Part shown: piece after piece, positions 55,637-64,000 of the stretch
How positions within the stretch are numbered: position 1 is the first letter of the stretch
How the letters are laid out: the number at the start of each line of letters is the position of its first letter
Origin: Azomonas agilis
GTDB lineage: Bacteria > Pseudomonadota > Gammaproteobacteria > Pseudomonadales > Pseudomonadaceae
Assembly (NCBI RefSeq): GCF_007830255.1
Contig: NZ_VLKG01000006.1
Coordinates: forward strand, 62,001-126,000
Direction: 5' to 3'
Length of the DNA: 64,000 bases
Program-made: the position numbers and the translations under genes
Notes under the pieces: generated by a model
Database searches by the model: none
Told to the model about the DNA's origin: nothing
Seen by the model: the letters and a program-made list of their open reading frames with translations, nothing else

Positions 55637-56742
55637 TGAGACAGTACCTCATGTAAAGCCTGTAAGAAGCGCGCATTCTCTTGCTCCGTACCGATGGAGA
55701 CACGCAAAAAACTTGGCATTGCATAACCGGCAACGGGGCGAACGATCACGCCTTGATGCAGTAAGGCTTGATTGATAGGTGCCGCATCACGGCCAAAATC
55801 CACGGCAATAAAGTTACCGCGTGAAGGAATCCAACTCAGACCTAGTGCTTTTAAACCAACCTCTAACTGCTGCATACCGGCAGTATTTGCTTGACGACTA
55901 CGCTGTAGATAATCCACATCTTCCAGCGCTGCTGTTGCCGCTGCCAAAGCCAAGCTGTTGACGTTAAAAGGCTGCCGTACTCGATTGAGTACAGCAGCAA
56001 TTTCAGGTGAGGATGCGGCATACCCCACTCGCAGGGCTGCCAGCCCGTAAGCCTTGGAAAAAGTACGGGAGACCAATAAGTTGGGATAAGCGGCTAAAAA
56101 TTGCATACCGTCGGGTAACTCATCACCTTCAGCGTATTCAATATAAGCCTCATCTAAAACAACCAGTACTCGACTCGGAACCTGCTGCAAAAACTGTTCT
56201 AAAGCTTGTGGGCCAAACCAAGTACCGGTGGGGTTATTAGGATTAGCAATAAATACCACACGGGTATGGTCATCAATCGCGGCCAACAGGGCTTCCAGAT
56301 CGTGGCCCCAGTCTTTAGCTGGCACGACCTTACCCTGTGCGCCCACCGCTTGCGTAGCTATGGGATAAACCGCAAAAGCATGGGCACTGAACACCGCATT
56401 CAGCCCTGGCCCCAACCAAGCATGGGCGACCATTTCCAAAATGTCGTTGGAACCATTACCTAGAGTAATTTGCTCCAAGTTCAGGTTGTAATGGCGGGCT
56501 AAGGCTTCTTTAAGTACAAAGCCATTGCCATCAGGGTAGCGAGTCAGTTCGGCTAATTCGTTCTGAATGGCGGCCAGCGCTTTAGGACTGGGGCCTAGGG
56601 GATTTTCATTACTAGCCAGCTTAACGATACCCGCCGGATCAAGATTTAGCTCGCGGGCTAGCTCATCTACCGGCTTACCCGGTACATAGGGTGACAGCTT
56701 TTGTACCCCCGGCAGGGCCAGGGCCAGAAAATCACAGCTCAT
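55633..56742 (-). CDS. hisC: Histidinol-phosphate/aromatic aminotransferase (HisC2 type)
   Basis: A 369-residue PLP-dependent class I aminotransferase. The PLP lysine is in SRTFSKAYGLAALRVGYA, with NPNNPTGTWF and VLDEAYIEYAEGDELP before it. Placed between pheA and tyrA-aroA, it probably acts on aromatic keto acids (prephenate or phenylpyruvate) as well as, or instead of, imidazole acetol phosphate. The ATG at 56742 follows GAGG by seven bases; a frame to 56934 would overlap pheA. Confidence 0.93.
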   Translation of the reverse strand: MSCDFLALALPGVQKLSPYVPGKPVDELARELNLDPAGIVKLASNENPLGPSPKALAAIQNELAELTRYPDGNGFVLKEALARHYNLNLEQITLGNGSNDILEMVAHAWLGPGLNAVFSAHAFAVYPIATQAVGAQGKVVPAKDWGHDLEALLAAIDDHTRVVFIANPNNPTGTWFGPQALEQFLQQVPSRVLVVLDEAYIEYAEGDELPDGMQFLAAYPNLLVSRTFSKAYGLAALRVGYAASSPEIAAVLNRVRQPFNVNSLALAAATAALEDVDYLQRSRQANTAGMQQLEVGLKALGLSWIPSRGNFIAVDFGRDAAPINQALLHQGVIVRPVAGYAMPSFLRVSIGTEQENARFLQALHEVLSQ

Positions 56743-56801
56743 AAAAACGCCTCGGGGGAACCGGCTGCCAGACCGCTCAGCGCTCCAACAGCCCAGTAAA
56801 G

Positions 56802-57899
56802 TTACAGTACGGCTTTGGGGTAAGAGCCCAACACTTTGAGCGCCACAGCCTCTTGGCTGATTTTCTCCAATGCTCCTTTTACCAGTGGGTCTTGGTGATG
56901 GCCCACAAGGTCGATGAAGAAGGCGTAAGTCCACTTGCCGCTGCGGGTTGGGCGAGTCTCAATGCGCGTCAAGTCAATACCGTTCTCGTGGAACGGCTTG
57001 AGTAACTCGTAGAGCGCGCCCGGTTTGTTGCGGGTGGAGACGATAATGGAGGTTTTATCATCCCCTGTCGGTGGAACGGCTTGGGTGCCGATGATCAAAA
57101 AGCGCGTGGAGTTGTCCGGGCGATCCTCAATCTTCTCTGCCAGATAGGTCAGGCCATAGAGCTTAGCGGCCATATCCCCAGCAATGGCTGCGCTGTTCCA
57201 CTCGGTTTTAACCCGTTTGGCTGCATCGGCGTTGCTGGGAACGGCCACCCGCTCGACATTCGGATAGTGCGCGTCCAACCACTTGCGGCATTGGGCCAAG
57301 GATTGAGCGTGGGAGTAAATCCGAGTGATGCGGTCGGTACGGGTATTTTCACCCACCAGCAGATGATGATGGATGCGCAGCTCCACTTCACCGCAAATCA
57401 GCAAATCGTGTTCTAGGAAGCTGTCCAGGGTGTGGTTGACGGCCCCTTCGGTGGAGTTTTCCACGGGTACCACGCCAAAGTTTACGGCGTTGGCGACCAC
57501 TTCGCGGAATACCTCATCAATGGCTGCCATAGGCAGGCTTTTCACCGAATGCCCAAAGTGCTTGAGGGCGGCCGCTTGAGTGAAGGTTCCCTCTGGGCCT
57601 AGATAAGCCACCTTGAGGGTCTGCTCCAGCGCCAAACAGGAGGACATGATCTCGCGGAATAAACGTGCTACCTCTTCACCACTCAGGGGGCCTTTATTCA
57701 GCTCCATGATGTGCTTGAGTACCCAAGCTTCGCGCTCAGGCCGGTAAAACACCGGCTCCTCACCTTCAGCCAAGTTCGCCATTTTGACGTGGGCGACTTC
57801 TTGGGCACAGCGCGCACGCTCGCTGATCAGTTCGAGGATGCGCTCGTCTAGGGTGTCGATGCGCACCCGCAAGGCTTTGAGCTGATCGGTAGCGCTCAT
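56802..57899 (-). CDS. pheA: Bifunctional chorismate mutase / prephenate dehydratase
   Basis: A 365-residue enzyme making phenylpyruvate. An AroQ chorismate mutase domain (about 1-90, LRVRIDTLDERILELISERA) is followed by prephenate dehydratase (YLGPEGTFTQAAALKHFG, and the TRF motif in STRFLIIGTQ) and a C-terminal ACT domain (NKPGALYELLKPF, LTRIETRPTR) for phenylalanine feedback. It overlaps the serC stop by one base (TGATG). Confidence 0.97.
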   Translation of the reverse strand: MSATDQLKALRVRIDTLDERILELISERARCAQEVAHVKMANLAEGEEPVFYRPEREAWVLKHIMELNKGPLSGEEVARLFREIMSSCLALEQTLKVAYLGPEGTFTQAAALKHFGHSVKSLPMAAIDEVFREVVANAVNFGVVPVENSTEGAVNHTLDSFLEHDLLICGEVELRIHHHLLVGENTRTDRITRIYSHAQSLAQCRKWLDAHYPNVERVAVPSNADAAKRVKTEWNSAAIAGDMAAKLYGLTYLAEKIEDRPDNSTRFLIIGTQAVPPTGDDKTSIIVSTRNKPGALYELLKPFHENGIDLTRIETRPTRSGKWTYAFFIDLVGHHQDPLVKGALEKISQEAVALKVLGSYPKAVL

Positions 57900-58984
57900 C
57901 AGCCGTGCTCCTTCTCGAACTCAGCCATATAGGCTAAGAGCGCATCCACTGCGGCTTCGTCCACGGCATTGTAGATAGAGGCCCGCATGCCGCCTACTGA
58001 GCGATGGCCTTTAAGGTTCAGCAAACCACGCGCATCTGCACCCGCCAAGAAGGGCTTGTCCAGCTTCTCATCCGCCAAACGGAAGGGGATGTTCATCCAC
58101 GAGCGGTCATTTTTGGCAATGGGGTTGGTGTACAGGCCGCTGGCATCAATGAAGTCATACAGCTTTTGCTGTTTACGCTGGTTGATCGCCCCCATGGCCT
58201 CCAAACCGCCCTGCTCTTTCAGCCACTCGAAGATCAGGCCCGCCAAGTACCACGCCAGCGTTGGCGGGGTGTTGTACATCGAGCCGTTATCCGCCGCCAC
58301 CTTGTAGTCGAGCATGGTCGGGCAAATGCTGCGCGCGCGACCGAGTAAATCCTCACGCACGATGGTTACCACCAAGCCACTGGGGCCGATGTTTTTCTGG
58401 GCACCGGCGTAGATCAGGCCAAAGCGCGAAACATCCAGAGGACGCGAGAGGATGGTGGAAGACATATCCGCCACCAGCGGGACATCGCCGGTTTCAGGAA
58501 TCCAGCCAAACTCCAGACCACCAATGGTTTCGTTGGGCGTGTAATGCACATAGGCCGCATCCGCCGACAACTTCCATTCGTTTTGCCCGGGGATGGTGAA
58601 GTAATCGTAGGCCTTGGCACTGGCAGCCACGTTCACACGGCCATAACGACCGGCTTCTTCAATGGCTTTTTTCGACCAGATACCGGTATCGATGTAATCG
58701 GCTTTACCGTTTTCCGGCAGCAAGTTGAGCGGAATCTGAGCAAACTGCTGGCTGGCACCGCCTTGCAGGAACAGCACCTTATAGTCGGAAGGAATGGAGA
58801 GCAGATCGCGCAGATCCTGCTCAGCCTTGGTGGCGATGCCTACAAACTCATCGCTACGGTGGCTCATCTCCATCACCGACAGGCCTTTGCCTTGCCAGTC
58901 CAACAGCTCAGCTTGAGCTTTTTTCAATACCGCTTCCGGAAGTGCCGCCGGGCCGGCGCAGAAGTTGTAGGCGCGTTTGCTCAC
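57899..58984 (-). CDS. serC: Phosphoserine aminotransferase
   Basis: A 361-residue PLP enzyme for serine (and pyridoxine) synthesis, converting 3-phosphohydroxypyruvate to phosphoserine. It has the family start YNFCAGPAALPEAVLKKAQ and the PLP lysine in YAGAQKNIGPSGLV. The start is GTG at 58984 after an AGAGA region. It begins the serC-pheA-hisC-tyrA/aroA-cmk run, downstream of gyrA. Confidence 0.97.
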   Translation of the reverse strand: MSKRAYNFCAGPAALPEAVLKKAQAELLDWQGKGLSVMEMSHRSDEFVGIATKAEQDLRDLLSIPSDYKVLFLQGGASQQFAQIPLNLLPENGKADYIDTGIWSKKAIEEAGRYGRVNVAASAKAYDYFTIPGQNEWKLSADAAYVHYTPNETIGGLEFGWIPETGDVPLVADMSSTILSRPLDVSRFGLIYAGAQKNIGPSGLVVTIVREDLLGRARSICPTMLDYKVAADNGSMYNTPPTLAWYLAGLIFEWLKEQGGLEAMGAINQRKQQKLYDFIDASGLYTNPIAKNDRSWMNIPFRLADEKLDKPFLAGADARGLLNLKGHRSVGGMRASIYNAVDEAAVDALLAYMAEFEKEHG

Positions 58985-59009
58985 GTTGCTTCTCTCGATT
59001 CGTTCAGTG

Positions 59010-59029
59010 ACCCTGAAAGCCTTCAGGGT
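59010..59029 (-). repeat. Hairpin between gyrA and serC
   Basis: ACCCTGAA and TTCAGGGT form a perfect eight-base-pair stem with a four-base loop in the 48-base gap after gyrA. No T run follows. It may be a weak terminator or an mRNA processing or stabilising site that lowers read-through into serC. Confidence 0.5.
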
Positions 59030-59032
59030 GGA

Positions 59033-61789
59033 TTAATGCTCTTCTTCGTTGCTGGCGTTGATGGCCATGGCTTCGAGTTCATCCTCGCCCACAGCTTCCT
59101 CGCTTGCTTCAAGGCTGTCCAGTCCCTCGTCGGAAGGCTCTTGAACCCGCTCCAACCCTACCAAATGCTCGTCCTCAGCCAGCTTAATCAGGGTGACGCC
59201 CTGGGTGTTACGGCCCAGTAGGGAAACCTCATCCACCCGCGTCCGCACCAGCGTGCCTTGGTCGGAAATCAGCATGATTTCTTCGCCATCCAGCACTTGG
59301 ATTGCGCTAACCAAAGCGCCGTTACGCTCGTTGGTGACCATGGCGATAACACCCTGACCGCCTCGGCCTCGGCGTGGGAACTTAGAAAGCGGTGTCCGCT
59401 TACCATAACCGCGCTCAGAGGCAGTCAAAATTTGAGCCCCTGACTCTGGAATTAACATTGAAATCAGTTGCTGATCTTTACTCAAACGCATACCTCGAAC
59501 GCCGCGTGCTGCGCGCCCCATGATACGCACAACACTTTCCGCGAAACGGATCACTTTGCCTGCGCTAGAGAACAACATGACTTCTTTCGAGCCATCGGTG
59601 ATCGCAGCCGCAATTAGGGTATCCCCCTCGTCCAACTTCAAAGCAATCAAGCCATTACTACGAGGCTTGCTAAATTGCACCAGCGGAGTTTTCTTCACTG
59701 TACCGAACGCTGTGGCCATGAAAATATAAGCACCTGTTGGCTCGGCAACCAACTCCGGCGTTTCACCCTCTGATTCGTCAGTTGTATCAGACTCAGTGAC
59801 AACTTCGCCTTCGATAACAGCCACTTCCTCGTCTAAATCCTCTTCGCCTCCAGATTGCTGCAATGCTTCTAAGTCAACAGAAAGCATGGCGGTAATACGC
59901 TCACCCTCCATCAAGGGCAGCAAATTGACCAGAGGACGACCCCGTGCCGTGCGCGAAGCTTCGGGGATTTCGTAGGTCTTCAGCCAATAGACCTTGCCCT
60001 TGCTGGAGAACAGCAACAGCGTGGTGTGACTGTTGGCGACCAGCAGATGCTCCACATAGTCTTCGTCTTTTACCCCGGTAGCCGCTTTACCCCGTCCGCC
60101 ACGGCGTTGCGCTTGATACGCCGCCAAGGGTTGGGTCTTGGCGTAGCCACCGTGGGAAATGGTCACTACCCGCTCTTCTTCAGTGATCAGGTCAGCAATA
60201 GTCAAATCTACGCGCGAGGCGGTGATCTCAGTCCGGCGCTTATCACCAAATTCAGTCTTAACCTTCTCTAACTCTTCCCGAATCACTTCCATCAGCCGCT
60301 CTTGGCTGGTCAGGATGCGGATCAGTTCACCGATTTGAGTCAGAATTTCCTGATATTCAGCCAGCAGCTTATCGTGCTCTAGGCCGGTTAAACGGTGCAG
60401 GCGCAATTCCAGAATGGCTTGAGCTTGCTCTGGCGATAGGTAATAGCGGCCTTCGCGCAGTCCGTATTCTTCGGGCAGATCGTCCGGGCGGCAGGTTTCA
60501 GCTCCTGCCCGTGCAACCATGGCCTCGACAGCACTGGACTCCCAAGCAGTGGCCAGCAAGCGCTCTTTGGCTTCTGCGGGGCTGGGTGAGGCTTTGATCA
60601 GCTCAATCACGGGATTAATGTTGGACAGAGCAACCGCTTGGCCTTCCAGAATATGGCCGCGCTCACGGGCTTTGCGCAGCTCATACACCGTGCGCCGGGT
60701 CACGACTTCGCGGCGGTGGCGCACAAAGGCTTCTAAGCAATCTTTGAGGTTCAGCAAACGCGGCTGGCCATCTACCAGCGCCACCATGTTAATACCGAAC
60801 ACGTTTTGCAACTGGGTCTGAGCATAGAGATTATTCAGCACCACGTCCGGCACTTCACCGCGACGCAGCTCAATCACCACTCGCATGCCATCTTTATCAG
60901 ACTCGTCGCGCAGCTCAGTGATGCCTTCGATCTTCTTCTCTTTAACCAGCTCGGCGATTTTTTCAATCAAGCGCGCTTTGTTGACCTGATAAGGCAGCTC
61001 AGTCACCACTAACTGCTGGCGGTTACTGCCTTTATCCATGTCCTCAATATCAACCTTGGCGCGCACATAAATACGGCCACGGCCCGTACGGTAGGCCTCA
61101 ATAATGCCTGCACGCCCGTTGATAATGCCCGCTGTGGGGAAGTCCGGGCCTGGGATGTACTGCATTAAGTCATCGACCGACAAGTCTGCGTTGTCGATCA
61201 ATGCCAAACAGCCGTCAATGACTTCATTGAGGTTGTGCGGCGGAATATTGGTGGCCATACCCACAGCAATACCACTAGAACCGTTGACCAGCAGATTGGG
61301 AATACGAGTGGGCAGTACGGCGGGGATTTTTAAGGAGCCGTCGTAGTTATCCACCCAATCTACGGTTTCCTTGTCCAGATCGGCCAGTAACTCGTGGGTG
61401 AACTTAAACATCCGTACTTCGGTGTAACGCATGGCCGCTGCAGAGTCGCCGTCCACCGAGCCGAAGTTTCCTTGGCCATTGACCAGCATATAGCGCAGAG
61501 AGAACGGCTGGGCCATACGCACGATGGTGTCGTATACCGCTGAGTCGCCGTGGGGATGGTATTTACCGATCACATCCCCCACGATCCGCGCTGATTTGAG
61601 GTAAGGTTTATTCCAGTCGTTGCCCATTTCGCTCATGGCGTACAGCACCCGACGATGCACCGGCTTAAGGCCATCGCGTACATCCGGCAAAGCCCGACCA
61701 ACAATGACGCTCATGGCATAGTCGAGGTATGACTGTTTCAGCTCATCTTCGATATTGACCGGGAGAATTTCTTTGGCCAGTTCGCCCAT
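59033..61789 (-). CDS. gyrA: DNA gyrase subunit A
   Basis: A 918-residue subunit of the enzyme that supercoils DNA. The active-site tyrosine is Tyr122 in [11 protein letters not shown]. The quinolone-resistance region reads [15 protein letters not shown] with Ser83 and Asp87, the sensitive-type residues by E. coli numbering. C-terminal beta-pinwheel repeats are present, including the GyrA box [12 protein letters not shown]. An acidic insert (about 640-680) and an acidic tail make it longer than the E. coli protein (875). Confidence 0.98.
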   Translation of the reverse strand: MGELAKEILPVNIEDELKQSYLDYAMSVIVGRALPDVRDGLKPVHRRVLYAMSEMGNDWNKPYLKSARIVGDVIGKYHPHGDSAVYDTIVRMAQPFSLRYMLVNGQGNFGSVDGDSAAAMRYTEVRMFKFTHELLADLDKETVDWVDNYDGSLKIPAVLPTRIPNLLVNGSSGIAVGMATNIPPHNLNEVIDGCLALIDNADLSVDDLMQYIPGPDFPTAGIINGRAGIIEAYRTGRGRIYVRAKVDIEDMDKGSNRQQLVVTELPYQVNKARLIEKIAELVKEKKIEGITELRDESDKDGMRVVIELRRGEVPDVVLNNLYAQTQLQNVFGINMVALVDGQPRLLNLKDCLEAFVRHRREVVTRRTVYELRKARERGHILEGQAVALSNINPVIELIKASPSPAEAKERLLATAWESSAVEAMVARAGAETCRPDDLPEEYGLREGRYYLSPEQAQAILELRLHRLTGLEHDKLLAEYQEILTQIGELIRILTSQERLMEVIREELEKVKTEFGDKRRTEITASRVDLTIADLITEEERVVTISHGGYAKTQPLAAYQAQRRGGRGKAATGVKDEDYVEHLLVANSHTTLLLFSSKGKVYWLKTYEIPEASRTARGRPLVNLLPLMEGERITAMLSVDLEALQQSGGEEDLDEEVAVIEGEVVTESDTTDESEGETPELVAEPTGAYIFMATAFGTVKKTPLVQFSKPRSNGLIALKLDEGDTLIAAAITDGSKEVMLFSSAGKVIRFAESVVRIMGRAARGVRGMRLSKDQQLISMLIPESGAQILTASERGYGKRTPLSKFPRRGRGGQGVIAMVTNERNGALVSAIQVLDGEEIMLISDQGTLVRTRVDEVSLLGRNTQGVTLIKLAEDEHLVGLERVQEPSDEGLDSLEASEEAVGEDELEAMAINASNEEEH

Positions 61790-61868
61790 GGAAAGCCCTA
61801 TTCCTTATTGTCAGCAGGGGTATTACAAAGGGGGAGATAGTAACACAGAGCCGGGTATCTACTCATGC

Positions 61869-62951
61869 TTAATGCAGTCGCCGACGACTCATCAGGGCGG
61901 CCATCTTCTCAGCATTGGGCCGCTCCACCACGCCTTTCTCTGTGATAATGGCATCAATCAAATCGGCGGGGGTTACATCAAACACGGGATTAAAAGCTTC
62001 TACTTCAGCAGCAAAGCGCTGGCCATGAACCTCTAACAACTCAGTACCCGCCCGCTCCTCGATGGGAATTTCATCCCCTGAAGCCAATTGCATATCAATA
62101 GTAGAGCTAGGAGCCACCACCATGAAACGCACGCCGTGGTGCATGGCTAGAACGGCCAATTGATACGTACCGATTTTGTTGGCGACATCACCATTGGCGG
62201 TAATGCGATCAGCCCCCACGATGACCCAAGTAATGGCTCCAGATTTCATTAAGTGCGCCGCGGCCGAATCCGCATTGAGGCTAACAGGAATACCCTCTCC
62301 GGCTAGCTCAAACGCTGTCAACCTTGAGCCTTGCAGCCAAGGACGAGTCTCATCAGCATGTACCCGCTCGACCAAACCTTCCAAGTAGGCAGCACGAATC
62401 ACCCCTAAGGCCGTACCAAAACCGCCTGTAGCCAAGGCTCCCGTATTACAGTGGGTTAAGAGGTGCTGTGGGCCCGCTTTGTGTTTGCGGATCAAATCCA
62501 CCCCAAATTGGGCCATGGTTAGATTGGCTTCACGATCCGCTTCATGCAAGGCAATGGCTTCGGCTTCCATCTGTGCCAGCAACTCGACTTCTGGCAGAGC
62601 GGATAAAGCGTTCAAACGCTCCCGCATGCGATCCAGCGCCCAAAACAGGTTAACCGCCGTAGGCCGAGAAGCTGCCAAAATCTGAAAATCCTCATCCAGC
62701 GCCAAGCGCCAGTGACCACCAGCCGCCAAACGGGCCCGTAATGCCAATACCACGCCATAAGCCGCAGTGATACCGATAGCCGGAGCGCCACGCACCACCA
62801 TATCGCGAATAGCTTGGGCAACGGTTGCGGCAGAATCATAAACCAGCCATTGCTCTTCAAGCGGTAAACAGCGCTGATCGAGCAGATAAAGGTTGCCAGA
62901 CTGCCACCGAATGGCGGTTACCTTTTCAGCCGCTAATAAACGCTCACGCAT
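61869..62951 (-). CDS. mtnA: Methylthioribose-1-phosphate isomerase
   Basis: A 360-residue enzyme of the methionine salvage pathway, turning methylthioribose-1-phosphate into methylthioribulose-1-phosphate. Family motifs are [39 protein letters not shown] (with the catalytic cysteine) and [20 protein letters not shown] (with the catalytic aspartate). It lies upstream of gyrA and is divergent from the deaminase gene, as in Pseudomonas. Confidence 0.96.
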   Translation of the reverse strand: MRERLLAAEKVTAIRWQSGNLYLLDQRCLPLEEQWLVYDSAATVAQAIRDMVVRGAPAIGITAAYGVVLALRARLAAGGHWRLALDEDFQILAASRPTAVNLFWALDRMRERLNALSALPEVELLAQMEAEAIALHEADREANLTMAQFGVDLIRKHKAGPQHLLTHCNTGALATGGFGTALGVIRAAYLEGLVERVHADETRPWLQGSRLTAFELAGEGIPVSLNADSAAAHLMKSGAITWVIVGADRITANGDVANKIGTYQLAVLAMHHGVRFMVVAPSSTIDMQLASGDEIPIEERAGTELLEVHGQRFAAEVEAFNPVFDVTPADLIDAIITEKGVVERPNAEKMAALMSRRRLH

Positions 62952-63123
62952 GATGCCTGCCCTGACTTCAAAAGCTGTCTATTGTACGCCAAAACAGTTC
63001 AGGCTGCTGAATCTAGCAATAATCTTCATTACAAAGGGCGATCTTCTGGTTTTAACCCACACAGATTGGGAAGCTTTGATTTACACTTTTGGTTTGTTTT
63101 CATTTCGGTTAGGAACCCTCACT

Positions 63124-64000
63124 ATGCCTGCCCCAACCCCTTTGGATCTATTACTGCTTCCAAGTTGGCTGGTACCGATCGAACCGGCTGGTGTTGTGCT
63201 GAAGGATTATGCCCTTGGTATCCGTGATGGGATAATTAGCCTACTCGCACCCCGTGACGAAGCCTTACAGCATCCAGCCAAGGAGGTATTAGAGCTTCCC
63301 GATATGCTGCTGAGCCCCGGATTGGTCAACGCACATGGACATGCGGCCATGACGCTATTCCGCGGGCTAGCGGACGATCTACCGCTCATGGACTGGTTAA
63401 ATAACCACATTTGGCCCGCCGAAGGCCGCTGGGTCAATGAAGACTTCGTACGAGATGGCACCAACCTAGCTATTGCAGAACAGCTTAAAGGTGGGATTAG
63501 TTGTTTTTCGGATATGTATTTCTTTCCGCAAACTGCCTGCCAATCAGTACACGACGCTGGTATACGGGCCCAAATCAGCGTTCCTATTTTGGACTTTCCC
63601 ATTCCCGGAGCTCCCAGCGCTGAAGAGGCCTTACGAATCGGGTTCCAACTGCACAATGACCTACGCCATCACCCACGCATCCGTATCGCTTTAGGCCCCC
63701 ACGCCCCCTATACCGTGAGCGATGCTACCCTAGAAAACTTGCGCCAAATGGCTGAAGAGCAAGATTTAGCCATCCACATGCATGTACATGAAACCTGCCA
63801 TGAGGTTCATGAAGCGCTACATCGCAATAATGAGCGGCCATTGGCTCGACTGGCTCGACTGCAACTGCTGGGGCCACGCTTTCAAGCAGTACATATGACC
63901 CAGGTTAATGAAGAAGATTTAGCCCTACTTACGCGCTACAACTGCCAGATTATCCACTGCCCAGAATCCAATCTGAAATTAGCCAGCGGATTTTGCCCGG
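63124..64000 (+). CDS. 5-methylthioadenosine/S-adenosylhomocysteine deaminase (TRZ/ATZ family), partial
   Basis: An amidohydrolase cut by the right edge after 292 residues. The metal site begins with [20 protein letters not shown] (HxH) and continues with [14 protein letters not shown] and a histidine in AVHMTQV. It closely fits the MTA/SAH deaminase group (MtaD-like). Next to mtnA it is expected to deaminate methylthioadenosine for salvage; other N-heterocycle substrates are possible. The ATG at 63124 lies nine bases after AGGAA. The C-terminal catalytic aspartate is outside the window. Confidence 0.9.
   Translation, partial: MPAPTPLDLLLLPSWLVPIEPAGVVLKDYALGIRDGIISLLAPRDEALQHPAKEVLELPDMLLSPGLVNAHGHAAMTLFRGLADDLPLMDWLNNHIWPAEGRWVNEDFVRDGTNLAIAEQLKGGISCFSDMYFFPQTACQSVHDAGIRAQISVPILDFPIPGAPSAEEALRIGFQLHNDLRHHPRIRIALGPHAPYTVSDATLENLRQMAEEQDLAIHMHVHETCHEVHEALHRNNERPLARLARLQLLGPRFQAVHMTQVNEEDLALLTRYNCQIIHCPESNLKLASGFCP

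Noticed and set aside
1-64000. CRISPR arrays, insertion sequences, prophage, integrons, defence islands
   Set aside because: No regularly spaced repeats, transposase, integrase or phage genes were seen; gene content is core chromosomal throughout.

Overview
The window is chromosomal DNA of a flagellated gammaproteobacterium with a Pseudomonas-like gene order (Pseudomonadales/Oceanospirillales type). The main evidence is the block mtaD / mtnA-gyrA-serC-pheA-hisC-[tyrA-aroA fusion]-cmk-rpsA, the block fliEFGHIJ-fliK-fliLMNOPQR-flhB-flhA-flhF-fleN-fliA-cheYZAB-motCD-parC-parP-cheW-DUF2802, and FleQ as flagellar master regulator. Genes are tightly packed, many with 1-14 base overlaps. No gap between genes reaches 300 bases; the largest, about 277 bases, lies upstream of olsB. 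I see no insertion sequence, prophage, CRISPR array, tRNA or rRNA.

Layout. 1-1 kb (minus): end of an operon with a PAS-only sensor and a membrane chemoreceptor lacking a PAS domain, probably a two-protein energy-taxis receptor. 1.1-3.4 kb (plus): a D-2-hydroxyacid dehydrogenase, an Smr-domain protein and folE. 3.4-5.3 kb (minus): fleQ and a FliT-like chaperone, apart from the other flagellar genes. 5.4-12.4 kb (minus): complete cytochrome c maturation operon ccmABCDEFGHI, including a 58-residue ccmD. 12.5-14.4 kb (plus): a second FliK-like protein and a short FlhB C-terminal-domain protein. 14.4-15.8 kb (minus): a tri-haem cytochrome c peroxidase, a likely client of the Ccm system. 16.0-43.1 kb (minus): one long flagellar and chemotaxis cluster, read from fliE at 43.1 kb to the DUF2802 gene at 16.0 kb. 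43.2-44.8 kb: pyrF, a DUF2897 membrane peptide and a DJ-1/PfpI protein. 44.8-47.8 kb: a phospholipase D-type cardiolipin synthase divergent from olsB-olsA (ornithine lipid synthesis). 47.8-50.8 kb: an EamA exporter and mnmC. 50.9-61.8 kb (minus): rpsA, cmk, aromatic amino acid and serine genes, and gyrA. 61.9-64 kb: mtnA and, divergently, the start of an MTA/SAH deaminase gene.

How it fits together. The flagellar cluster encodes the export gate (FliOPQR, FlhAB), ATPase complex (FliHIJ), MS-ring and rotor (FliEFGMN), FliL, hook-length control (FliK), number and position control (FlhF, FleN), sigma-28 (FliA), the main chemotaxis pathway (CheYZABW), a second stator pair (MotCD) and polar array placement (ParC, ParP). 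Good sigma-54 (-24/-12) matches lie upstream of fliE, fliK and flhA, with a weaker one before fliL, which fits control by FleQ. A candidate Pho box between the cardiolipin synthase and olsB suggests phosphate-controlled lipid remodelling.

I found no convincing wholly new system. The items most worth a second look are the split PAS/chemoreceptor pair, the four-copy EFEALLDQLHGKG-type repeat in CheA beside parC/parP, the extra FliK-like/FlhB-C pair, and the possible Pho box at olsB. Several starts were moved from the longest possible frame using ribosome-binding sites, overlaps or family alignment; these are stated per gene.
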